Assembly (NCBI RefSeq): GCF_016598615.1
Contig: NZ_CP066831.1
Location: 5,518,001-5,582,000, forward strand
Source of the DNA: Streptomyces liliifuscus
Lineage (GTDB): Bacteria; Actinomycetota; Actinomycetes; Streptomycetales; Streptomycetaceae
DNA length: 64,000 bases
Direction: 5' to 3'
This document shows positions 8,625-15,795 of the stretch, piece by piece (the stretch's first letter is position 1; each line of letters begins with the position of its first letter). A program made the translations under genes and the position numbers. The notes under the pieces are model-generated. The model did no database searches, was not told the DNA's origin, and worked only from the letters and a program-made list of their open reading frames with translations.

Positions 8625-9284
8625 TCAGGCCGCCTTGGACGTGAGCTGGTCGGCGAGGGTCCTGGCCTTGTCGGCCGCCTCCTGCAGGGCCTTGGCGCGG
8701 GAGGCCTCGAAGAGCGGGACCAGCTCGGCCATCGCCGGGTTGTGCGGGGCCATCGTGAGCTCCGGGACGATGAACTCGAGATCCAGGGCGAGCATGTCCT
8801 TGAGGACGGCCTCCAGATAGTTCTGCACGTACTCGTAGCCCGCGCGCGGGGTGCCCGGCGCGTAGGAGCCACCGCGGCTGGCCACGACGGTGACCGGGGT
8901 GCCCTTGGCGGACGGGGTCTCGCCCGCGGTACGGCCGTAGAGGACCACGTTGTCCAGCCACGCCTTGAGGGTCGACGGGATCGAGTAGTTGTACATGGGC
9001 GCGCCGATCAGCACGGCGTCCGCCCGCTCCAGCTCCTCGATGAACCCCACACGCTCGGCGAAGGCCGCGGCCTGCTCCGGCGTGTGCTCCGACGGATCGG
9101 CGAAGCTGGCGCTGTGGGCGTCGGCGGTGATGTGCGGCACGGGATTCAGGGAGAGGTCGCGGTAGATCACCGTGCCCTGCGGGTGCTGCTCCTCCCAGGT
9201 CGTGCGGAAGGCGTCCGTGACGGCGCGGGACGCCGAGGCGGGACCCGGGAAGACGGACGAGTCCAGGTGCAGCAGGGTGGCCAT
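8625..9284 (-). CDS. azoR: FMN-dependent NADH-azoreductase / quinone reductase
   Basis: This 219-residue flavodoxin-fold protein reduces quinones and azo compounds with NADH and FMN. The N-terminal LLHLDSSVFPGPASASR stretch forms the FMN phosphate site. GAPMYNYSIPSTLKAWLDN near residue 95 is the AzoR/AcpD signature, and SRGGSY near 140 is a further FMN contact. Length matches the family. It is transcribed away from the HxlR regulator at 9483, the usual partner for such genes. Confidence 0.92.
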   Translation of the reverse strand: MATLLHLDSSVFPGPASASRAVTDAFRTTWEEQHPQGTVIYRDLSLNPVPHITADAHSASFADPSEHTPEQAAAFAERVGFIEELERADAVLIGAPMYNYSIPSTLKAWLDNVVLYGRTAGETPSAKGTPVTVVASRGGSYAPGTPRAGYEYVQNYLEAVLKDMLALDLEFIVPELTMAPHNPAMAELVPLFEASRAKALQEAADKARTLADQLTSKAA

Positions 9285-9407
9285 GAGTTCTCCAGTGAGG
9301 GTGGTTCGGCGATGTGGTCCGACGGAGCGTTGTCCGACGGGTGCGCCGAGGCGGCGCTGTACTTCTGGCAGTCCAGGTGCGGTGTGGCCCGCCGCCGTGG
9401 ACTGCGT

Positions 9408-9452
9408 TTCTGTTCGTAACTATGAATAACACAGTCGCTTACTTTTTTTCAC
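9408..9452. promoter_or_regulatory. AT-rich shared promoter/operator of azoR and hxlR
   Basis: The otherwise GC-rich 198-nt gap between the divergent azoR and HxlR genes contains an AT-rich patch with TAACTATGAATAAC and CGCTTACTTTTTTT just upstream of the HxlR start. Imperfect GTAA...TTAC arms surround it. This is where both promoters and an HxlR operator are expected; I cannot define the boxes exactly. Confidence 0.4.
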
Positions 9453-9482
9453 CCCCTCACGGGAGACCAGTACCCTGAGGGC

Positions 9483-9854
9483 ATGGCGGTCCAGGAAAAC
9501 CACGACGCTGCGTCGTGCAGGCGCGTGGACAACGGCATCACCCAGGTCTTCCAGGTGCTCGGAAAGCGCTGGACGGGCCCGATCGTGGCCGTGCTCCTGC
9601 CCGCCCCCGTGCACTTCGCCGATCTGCGCCGTGCCATCCCCGGCATCAGCGAGCGCATGCTCTCCGACCGGCTCACCGAGCTGGCGACGGTCGGGCTGGT
9701 GGTCCGCGAGGTCGACGACGGGCCGCCGCTGCGGGTCTCCTACCGGCTGACGGAGGCGGGGGCGGCGTTGGAGCCCGCGCTGGGGGAGCTGGGCGCGTGG
9801 GCGAAGACGTATCTGGCCGAGGACGGGCGCTGCCAGGAGCAGTTCCGGAAGTAG
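9483..9854 (+). CDS. HxlR-family transcriptional regulator, probable redox sensor
   Basis: This 123-residue winged-helix protein has HxlR family features: CRRVDNGITQVFQVLGKRWT at the N-terminus, HFADLRRAIPGISERMLSDR in the recognition region, and YRLTEAG in the wing. It has cysteines at position 12 (just before the first helix) and 117 (near the C-terminus). Bacillus relatives YodB and HypR control azoreductase or nitroreductase genes and sense quinones and disulfide stress through a Cys in the same N-terminal place. Being divergent from azoR, it most likely represses azoR and itself. Confidence 0.9.
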   Translation: MAVQENHDAASCRRVDNGITQVFQVLGKRWTGPIVAVLLPAPVHFADLRRAIPGISERMLSDRLTELATVGLVVREVDDGPPLRVSYRLTEAGAALEPALGELGAWAKTYLAEDGRCQEQFRK

Positions 9855-9908
9855 CGCCGGCACCGCCCGCGAGCCGTCTTCGGCGCCGAGTCGGCGCTGA
9901 TCTGGGTG

Positions 9909-9935
9909 TTTTCCACAGCCGCGGAGTTGTCCACA
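9909..9935. promoter_or_regulatory. DnaA box pair (TTTTCCACA, TTGTCCACA)
   Basis: TTGTCCACA at 9927-9935 is the preferred Streptomyces DnaA box. TTTTCCACA at 9909-9917 differs by one base. Both have the same orientation, 18 bp apart, and lie just upstream of the DUF2252 gene. Confidence 0.6.
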
Positions 9936-10010
9936 GGGGCTCACACGGATCGACGCCCGGCGGTACGGTCGTCTCGAAATCGATGTTCGTGTGCGGGGGA
10001 GGCGGTTCGG

Positions 10011-11444
10011 GTGAGCGAGACCGGTGGTGTGGTGGCCGGGGCGGCAAGGGTTCCGGCGGTGCGCGGGTTCGCGCGACCGTCCGGGGAGGGCCCGGCCAAG
10101 GGGCAGGTTTCGCCCAAGGAGGAGGGCAAGGCGCTGCGGGACAGCGTCCCGCGCAGTGCGCACGCCTCCATCGACACGAACGGCGACCGCCCGGACGCGG
10201 TGACCGCGGTCGACGCGTCCAACCACGGCCGGATCCCCGGGCTCACGCCGATCCGGATCGGCCGGATGGCGGCCACCCCCTTCGCCTTCCTGCGCGGTTC
10301 TGCCGGACTCATGGCCTACGACCTGGCGCGTACGCCGCTGACCGGCATCGGTGCCCAGATCTGCGGCGACGCGCACGCGGCGAACTTCGGTCTGTACGGG
10401 GACGCGCGCGGCGGCCTCGTCATGGACCTGAACGACTTCGACGAAACGGTCCACGGGCCGTGGGAATGGGACCTGAAGCGGCTCACGACCTCGCTGGTGC
10501 TCGCCGGCCGGGAAGCGGGGGCCGACGAGGACACTTGCCGCAAGGCGGCGTACTTCGCGACCGGTTCGTACCGGCGCACCATGCGGCTGCTCGCCAAGCT
10601 CCCGGTCCTGGACGCGTGGAACGCCATCGCGGACGAGGAACTGGTCTCGCACACGGACGCCCACGATCTGCTCGGCACGCTGGAGCGGGTCTCGGAGAAG
10701 GCCCGTGGCAACACCAGTGGGCGGTTCGCGGCCAAGTCGACCGAGGTCGTGGAGGGCGGCGGGCGCCGCTTCGTCGACGCTCCGCCGGTGCTGCGACGCG
10801 TGCCGGACGACGAGGCTTCCGCGGTCGCGCGGTCGCTGGAGGAGTATCTGGCCTCGCTCTCCGAGGACCGCCTCCCGCTCCTCGCGCGCTACGCGGTGCA
10901 CGACGTGGCGTTCCGCGTGGTCGGCACGGGCAGCGTGGGCACGCGTTCGTACGTGGTGCTGCTCCTCGACCACCGCGGTGAGGCCCTCGTCCTCCAGGTG
11001 AAGGAGGCCCGTACGTCCGTCCTGGTGCCGCATCTGGCGACGATCGGCCTCCCGGTGCCCGAGGTCGCGCACGAGGGCCGCCGGGTCGTTCTCGGCCAGA
11101 AGCGGATGCAGGTCGTCAGCGACATCCTCCTCGGCTGGACGTCGGTCGAGGGGCGCCCCTTCCAGGTACGGCAGTTCCGCAACCGCAAGGGCAGCGTCGA
11201 TCCGGCGGCGCTGGCCGCGGACCAGATAGACGACTACGCCCGGATGACAGGGGCTCTGCTGGCGCGGGCGCACGCGCACAGCGCCGATCCACGGCTCATC
11301 GCGGGGTACTGCGGCAAGAGTGAGGAACTGGACGAGGCGGTCGCTACCTTCTCGGTGGCCTACGCGGACCGGACCGAGGCCGACCACGCGGAGCTGGTGA
11401 CGGCCGTGCGGGCGGGGCGGATCGTGGGAGAGCTGGGGGTCTGA
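10011..11444 (+). CDS. DUF2252 family protein
   Basis: This 477-residue protein of a widespread family has unknown biochemical role and some resemblance to aminoglycoside-phosphotransferase/kinase folds. Family landmarks are RIGRMAATPFAFLRGSAGLM, ICGDAHAANFGLYG and FDLNDFDE-like MDLNDFDETVHGPWEWDLKR, reminiscent of the HGDxxxxN and DFD elements of kinase-like folds. GTG at 10011 is chosen because a GGGGGAGG site precedes it; the frame is open 105 nt further upstream but without a ribosome site. It is monocistronic. I do not assign a function beyond the family. Confidence 0.85.
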   Translation: MSETGGVVAGAARVPAVRGFARPSGEGPAKGQVSPKEEGKALRDSVPRSAHASIDTNGDRPDAVTAVDASNHGRIPGLTPIRIGRMAATPFAFLRGSAGLMAYDLARTPLTGIGAQICGDAHAANFGLYGDARGGLVMDLNDFDETVHGPWEWDLKRLTTSLVLAGREAGADEDTCRKAAYFATGSYRRTMRLLAKLPVLDAWNAIADEELVSHTDAHDLLGTLERVSEKARGNTSGRFAAKSTEVVEGGGRRFVDAPPVLRRVPDDEASAVARSLEEYLASLSEDRLPLLARYAVHDVAFRVVGTGSVGTRSYVVLLLDHRGEALVLQVKEARTSVLVPHLATIGLPVPEVAHEGRRVVLGQKRMQVVSDILLGWTSVEGRPFQVRQFRNRKGSVDPAALAADQIDDYARMTGALLARAHAHSADPRLIAGYCGKSEELDEAVATFSVAYADRTEADHAELVTAVRAGRIVGELGV

Positions 11445-11469
11445 ACGTCCGAGAGCCTGCGTGCCTGCG

Positions 11470-11640
11470 CGCCGGAGGTCGGGGGCGCGGGGCCGAGGGC
11501 CGAGGCCGGGAGCCGGGAAGCACGGAAGCCAGGAAGCCGGAGGCTGGGAACTGGGGAAACGGGGAGCCGAGAAGCCGGGGACTTGAACGGTGACGGGCTG
11601 AGGGCGGGAGGCCGGGGAGCCGGTGGCAGGGGTGAAAGTC
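11470..11640. repeat. Purine-rich low-complexity tract (GGAAGCC-like units)
   Basis: Between the DUF2252 gene and the J-domain gene, a stretch is made largely of irregular GGGAGCC / GGAAGCC / GAAGCC units. There is no open frame with family resemblance. It looks like slippage-derived sequence. Confidence 0.5.
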
Positions 11641-11693
11641 CTTGTCCCAGGCGGGTTCCGGTGGCCGGTGCAGCCGTGGCCTAGGCTGGGCGG

Positions 11694-12800
11694 GTGACCA
11701 CCCCGGAAGCTGAGCAGTCCCCGTCCGAGCCGTCGTCCGAGCCCTCCGCGGAGCGGGTCGCCGGTGAGCCGCGCGCCAGTGAGCCTGGCGGCGACAAGGC
11801 GCACGTCGGCGAGGCGCACGTCGAGGATGTGCCGTCCTCCGAGCCCTCCGTCGAGGTGGATGCCGAGCCGTCTGCCGAGGTGGATGCCGAGCCGTCTGTC
11901 GAGGCAGGTGCCGAATCGGGCGCCGGTGCGTCGACGGGGGCGGTCGGAGGCGACGAGGTGGTGGGGGACGATCCCGTCGGTGATGTCGCCGAACCCGACG
12001 CCGGGGGTGAAGAGGCGGAGCGGCCCGAGGCGCGGCTGGAGCGGGCTGTTCGGGCGGCCGAGCAGGCGTTGATCGAGTTCGAGATCGCGGTGGAGACGTT
12101 CCGGGTCGAGGTGGAGAACTTCTCCCGGCTGCACCACCAGAAGCTCGGGCCGATGTACTCGCGGCTCGACGAGCTGGACGCACAGATCGCCGAGGCGCGG
12201 GCCGCGAGCACCGGTGACCCGGAGGACGTGCGCAAGGCACAGGAGGCGCGGGCCCGCGTCATGCCGATGCCGGGGATCGAGGAGTTGTTCCACGACTGGC
12301 TCGACTCGGACGGGCTGTCCCCCGAGGCTTCGGCCATGCTGACCGAGCAGCCGGTGCGGCCGCCGCAGCGGGTCAGGCCGAGCGACGAGGCCCGCAAGCT
12401 CTACCGGGAGCTGGTCCGCAAGGCGCACCCGGACCTGGCGCAGGACGACACTGAGCGCGCTCGGCGCGACGAGTTCATCTCCCGGGTCAACGCGGCGTAC
12501 GGCCGTGGGGACGAGCCGCTGCTCCGGGAGCTGTCCGAGGAGTGGGCCGCGGGACCTGTGGCCGAGGAATGGCGCCCGAGCCGTAGCGAGGAGCTCTACG
12601 CCCGGCTCGAATGGCTCGCCCAGCGCAAGGAACTGCTCGCGCTCGTCGCCCGCGACCTGGAGGAGAGCGCGATCGGCGCGATGCTCAAGATGGCGCCGGA
12701 CGACCCCGACCGGCTGCTGGAGGAGATCGCCGAGCAGCTGCTGGCGCAGGTGAGCGAGCGGGAGGCCGAGCTGGCGGGCCTGCTCGGCAGCGGCGCCTGA
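11694..12800 (+). CDS. J-domain-containing protein with acidic N-terminus
   Basis: This is a 368-residue protein. Residues 1-105 are low-complexity and acidic, with repeats of VDAEPS. Residues 110-170 are predicted helical/coiled coil. A J-like domain follows, with RKLYRELVRKAHPDLAQDD and the diagnostic HPD at 245-247, then FISRVNAAYGRGD. The rest is a long helical C-terminal region. J-domains stimulate Hsp70 (DnaK) ATPase. No zinc finger or substrate-binding domain of classical DnaJ is present, so this is a class C J-protein whose client is unknown. GTG start at 11694. Its neighbours give no further clue. Confidence 0.8.
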   Translation: MTTPEAEQSPSEPSSEPSAERVAGEPRASEPGGDKAHVGEAHVEDVPSSEPSVEVDAEPSAEVDAEPSVEAGAESGAGASTGAVGGDEVVGDDPVGDVAEPDAGGEEAERPEARLERAVRAAEQALIEFEIAVETFRVEVENFSRLHHQKLGPMYSRLDELDAQIAEARAASTGDPEDVRKAQEARARVMPMPGIEELFHDWLDSDGLSPEASAMLTEQPVRPPQRVRPSDEARKLYRELVRKAHPDLAQDDTERARRDEFISRVNAAYGRGDEPLLRELSEEWAAGPVAEEWRPSRSEELYARLEWLAQRKELLALVARDLEESAIGAMLKMAPDDPDRLLEEIAEQLLAQVSEREAELAGLLGSGA

Positions 12801-12907
12801 GGGCAGACCTCCGGTGACGTCGGCCCTGGGGCCGGCGGTGTCCGACCGCGTTCGTTCGCGTACCCCGGGCCGAGTTGCGGAGCGGTCCGGTCGGGTAGCG
12901 TCGGGGC

Positions 12908-13255
12908 ATGAGTTTCGGAGCTGGTGTGCCCACGGTCGAGGTCTCGGATCTCGCGGACGGTGACTTCCTGCTGGACGTCCGGGAGGACGACGAGTGGCAG
13001 GCGGGTCACGCCGAAGGAGCGCTGCACATTCCCATCAGTGACTTCGTCGCACGCTACGGCGAGCTGACCGAGGCGGCGCCGCAGGACGGCAGGGTCCATG
13101 TGATCTGCCGCTCCGGGGGCCGTTCGGCACAGGTCGCGATGTACCTGGTCCAGCAGGGCATCGACGCGGTGAACGTCGACGGCGGCATGCAGGTCTGGGC
13201 GGCCGCGGGCCGTCCTGTGGTGAACGCGGAGGGGCAGTCCGGGTTCGTGCTCTAG
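12908..13255 (+). CDS. Single-domain rhodanese-like sulfurtransferase
   Basis: This 115-residue single rhodanese domain has LLDVREDDEWQAGHAEGALHIP and the active-site loop CRSGGRS with persulfide-forming Cys67. It probably moves sulfane sulfur in the cytoplasm; the acceptor is unknown. It ends in front of a hairpin terminator. Confidence 0.9.
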   Translation: MSFGAGVPTVEVSDLADGDFLLDVREDDEWQAGHAEGALHIPISDFVARYGELTEAAPQDGRVHVICRSGGRSAQVAMYLVQQGIDAVNVDGGMQVWAAAGRPVVNAEGQSGFVL

Positions 13256-13263
13256 CCGACCCG

Positions 13264-13288
13264 GGGCGGCCGGGTCTCCTGGCCGCCC
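13264..13288 (+). terminator. Hairpin after rhodanese gene
   Basis: GGGCGGCC (13264-13271) pairs perfectly with GGCCGCCC (13281-13288), followed by GTCTGTCTC. It lies 8 nt after the rhodanese stop. Confidence 0.65.
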
Positions 13289-13301
13289 GTCTGTCTCAAG
13301 G

Positions 13302-13392
13302 CCCCTCGCTCATCCCAGAGCCTTGGTTCGGCACAACGCCTCGCGCTCATCCCTGAGCCTCGGGTTCGTCCCAAGGGTGCGCTCATCCCAAG
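13302..13392. repeat. Imperfect repeats copying the 3' end of the acyl-CoA dehydrogenase gene
   Basis: CGCTCATCCC followed by related bases occurs three times (about 13307, 13342 and 13380). The first two copies share a further GAGCCT(T/C)GG(G)TTCG part. The third copy contains the stop codon and last codons of the dehydrogenase gene, suggesting duplication of its 3' end into the intergenic space. Confidence 0.5.
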
Positions 13393-14519
13393 GGATGCGC
13401 CGCCAGCAGGTCGCCCAGTGTCTCCTCGTGTGCTGCCGCCGGGCCGAGTGAGAGTTCCAGGTGTTTGGCCCAGGCGTGGTAGCGGTGCAGGGGGTAGTCG
13501 GTGTCCGCGCCGATGCCGCCGTGCAGATGCTGTGCGGTCTGCACGACACGGCGTACGCCCTCGGAGGCCCAGATCTTGGCGACGGCGATGTCACCCGAAG
13601 CGGGGAGCGCCCCGCTCGCCCCCGAGCTGATCCGCCACGCGGCCTGCCAGAGGGTCGCCTCCATCGCGCGCAGGTCGATGTAGCGGTCGGCGGCCTGCAC
13701 GGCCACGGCCTGGAACGTGGCGACCGGGAAGCCGAACTGCTCCCGCTTGCTGGTGTATTCGCTCGTCATCCTGAGCACTCCTTCACCCAGCCCGAGCGCC
13801 AGCGCGCACGTCCCGGTGGCGAGCAGGTCGCGCAGCGACTCCCAGGCTCCGTCGGCGTCGATGACGTCACGGGCGGGAACGCGTACGGAATCCAGCCGGA
13901 GTTCGCCGAGCCGCTCGCCCGTTGTCGAGAACTGCTCGGCGAGCAGCGCGCCTTCGTGGACGCGGGGGACAAGGGCGAGCACGGAGCGGCCCGAGTCGCT
14001 GCTCAGCGCGGGTACGAGGACGAAGTCGGCGTTCTGCGCCCAGGGGACGGCCGTCTGCATCCCGTCCAGCACCCACTGGTCGCCCTCCGGCCGTGCGGTC
14101 ACGGCGAGTTCGGCGCCGTCGTGGCCGGTGCGTCCGTTCGCGGCGACCGTCAGGACCAGCTCACCCCGGCCGGTCCGGGCGAGCAGGTCCGCCTTCAACT
14201 CCTCGCCGCCGTACGTCTGCACGGTCACCGCGGCCGCGGTGCTCTCCAGCAACGGCACCCGCGCGAGCACCTTCGCGGACTCGCGCAGCACCAGACAGAG
14301 CGCGACGGCGTCCAGGCCCGCGCCGCCGTGGCGGTCGTCGAGCAACAGGCTCAGCAGGTCCGCGTCGGCGAGTTTCGCCCACAGCGCGCGGTCGAAGTCG
14401 TCCGCGACGGCGCCGGCGGTGAGCGCGGGACTGGGCACACCGTCCGGCGCGACCCCCGCGAACACCGCCCTCGCCGCTTCCACGGCCGCCTGCTGCTCCT
14501 CGGTGAAGGTGAAGTCCAC
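13383..14519 (-). CDS. Acyl-CoA dehydrogenase family protein (FadE-like)
   Basis: A 378-residue flavoprotein that introduces the 2,3-double bond into an acyl-CoA. It has the three ACAD parts: N-terminal helical domain (residues 1-110), beta domain (about 115-210) and C-terminal helical domain with YTSKREQFGFPVATFQAVAVQ and QHLHGGIGADTDYPLHRY. GTG start at 14519. Its upstream region has two operator-like palindromes (14566-14579 and 14630-14645). The substrate (fatty, branched or steroid-derived acyl-CoA) cannot be read from the sequence. Confidence 0.88.
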   Translation of the reverse strand: MDFTFTEEQQAAVEAARAVFAGVAPDGVPSPALTAGAVADDFDRALWAKLADADLLSLLLDDRHGGAGLDAVALCLVLRESAKVLARVPLLESTAAAVTVQTYGGEELKADLLARTGRGELVLTVAANGRTGHDGAELAVTARPEGDQWVLDGMQTAVPWAQNADFVLVPALSSDSGRSVLALVPRVHEGALLAEQFSTTGERLGELRLDSVRVPARDVIDADGAWESLRDLLATGTCALALGLGEGVLRMTSEYTSKREQFGFPVATFQAVAVQAADRYIDLRAMEATLWQAAWRISSGASGALPASGDIAVAKIWASEGVRRVVQTAQHLHGGIGADTDYPLHRYHAWAKHLELSLGPAAAHEETLGDLLAAHPLG

Positions 14520-14565
14520 GGCCTTGTCCCTCCGGCGGATCCGGTGATCTGGCGGAGCGCAAAGA

Positions 14566-14579
14566 TAGAACAGGTTCTA
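14566..14579. promoter_or_regulatory. TAGAACAGGTTCTA palindrome (KstR-like operator)
   Basis: Perfect 6-bp arms TAGAAC/GTTCTA separated by AG, 47 nt before the dehydrogenase start. It fits TNNAACNNGTTNNA, the motif known for the mycobacterial TetR regulator KstR of sterol/lipid catabolism. Assignment to a KstR homologue is inference. Confidence 0.55.
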
Positions 14580-14629
14580 CAAGAAGGGAACGGTGCGGGC
14601 GGGTCGGTCCTGCGGGCACCGGCGGGCTC

Positions 14630-14645
14630 CCGACCGATCGGTCGG
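14630..14645. promoter_or_regulatory. TetR-type operator CCGACCGATCGGTCGG
   Basis: A perfect 16-bp palindrome. It differs by one base from the element between paaN and the hydroxyacyl-CoA dehydrogenase gene (20007-20022) and is closely similar to one before bkdA (22817-22832). Confidence 0.65.
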
Positions 14646-14690
14646 CGTGTTCGATTTGAGGAGAGGTGAGGGTCGTAAGGTGTCAACCGC

Positions 14691-14699
14691 TGTGGATAA
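14691..14699 (-). promoter_or_regulatory. DnaA box TTATCCACA
   Basis: TGTGGATAA on the plus strand is the complement of the classical DnaA box TTATCCACA. Confidence 0.55.
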
Positions 14700-14823
14700 C
14701 CTCGTGGCCTCTGTGACCCATGGGACTGTGCTGGGCGGCCGGGCCTGAGTACCGTGCCGGTGCGACCGTCGCGGGGTGGGCGACGGGAATCGGACAGACT
14801 TCGGGAAGCGGGAACGGGGCGGA

Positions 14824-15795
14824 ATGGACGCGTACGACAAGGGCTCGAACGCCCGGCCCGTGCCGGGCGAGCCCCCGGCCGCCGTCCCCGACAGCCTTCC
14901 GCCGGAGGGCCACGAGACCTCGGACGATCACGGTACTCCGGGTACCCATGAGCCCCTGAGCGGGCGGAACCCCTCCGGCGAGGCTCCCGCCCGGATCCCC
15001 CAGCAGTACGGTGACCAGCAAGGCGACGAGCAGCGGTTCGACGGGCAGGACGACCCGCAGTACGACGAGCAGTACGACGACACGGCCCTCGCCGGTCCCC
15101 CGCTTCCCCCTCAGGCCGGCATCGCCGCCCTCTCCCTCCCCTTTCAGATCGCCGCGGCGCTCGCGCTCGCCGTCGTCGCGGTCGCCGCCTGCGTGCACGT
15201 CGGCATGGTCTTCCTGCATGTCGCGCCGTCGAACACGGTCACCAAGCAGCACGGGCAGGCGATCGACGAGTGGATCTACCCCGAGTTCGAGCAGAACTGG
15301 AAGCTCTTCGCGCCCGACCCGCTGCAGCAGAACATCGCGGTCCAGGTCCGTGCCGAGGTGCGGGCCGCGGACGGTGACATCAGGACGACCCGCTGGTACG
15401 ACCTCTCCGCGCTGGACGGCGCCGCCATCGACGGCAACCTGCTGCCCAGCCACACCCAGCAGAACGAGCTGCGCCGGGCCTGGGACTTCTTCGTGGCCAC
15501 GCACGACAACGCGAACCGTCCGAACGGCCTGCGCGGCGCCCTCTCGGAGAAGTATCTGCGCCGCATCGTGGTCCTGCGGCTCGACCGTGAGCAGGCCGGT
15601 GGCCGGGGCGCGGCCGTGCAACAGGTCCAGGTCCGCTCCCGTACGACCAATGTGCCGCCTCCGAAGTGGAGCCAGGAGCAGGTGTCCGACAAGCCCATCG
15701 TCCGCGAGCTGCCCTGGTGGCCGGTCTCGGAGGCCGACCGGGCGGCCGGGACGCGGCCCGCGGAGTCCACGGGGACGGAGGCGAGCGCCCGATGA
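14824..15795 (+). CDS. DUF5819 family membrane-anchored protein
   Basis: This is a 323-residue protein. A disordered, Gln/Asp/Pro-rich cytoplasmic N-terminus (1-95) leads to one transmembrane helix (about 99-126). The outside domain carries conserved-looking WIYPEFEQNWKLFAPDP and RRIVVLRLDRE elements typical of DUF5819. The function is unknown. The ATG at 14824 follows a GGGGCGGA site. Its stop overlaps the HTTM gene start (ATGA), so the two proteins are probably made together and may form a membrane complex. Confidence 0.8.
   Translation: MDAYDKGSNARPVPGEPPAAVPDSLPPEGHETSDDHGTPGTHEPLSGRNPSGEAPARIPQQYGDQQGDEQRFDGQDDPQYDEQYDDTALAGPPLPPQAGIAALSLPFQIAAALALAVVAVAACVHVGMVFLHVAPSNTVTKQHGQAIDEWIYPEFEQNWKLFAPDPLQQNIAVQVRAEVRAADGDIRTTRWYDLSALDGAAIDGNLLPSHTQQNELRRAWDFFVATHDNANRPNGLRGALSEKYLRRIVVLRLDREQAGGRGAAVQQVQVRSRTTNVPPPKWSQEQVSDKPIVRELPWWPVSEADRAAGTRPAESTGTEASAR

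Larger units (their letters stand above)
14520..14823. other. Divergent promoter region, acyl-CoA dehydrogenase / DUF5819 operon
   Basis: This 304-nt gap contains, from left to right, a KstR-like palindrome (14566-14579), a TetR-type palindrome (14630-14645) and a DnaA box (14691-14699). No gene is seen. Confidence 0.7.

Noticed and set aside
9420..12428. 1002-codon open frame on the minus strand, and similar long antisense frames (for example 15276-17408 minus, 1377-2291 plus)
   Set aside because: High GC leaves many frames open. The translations are Arg/Pro/Gly-rich without family resemblance, and they lie opposite clear genes with recognised domains.
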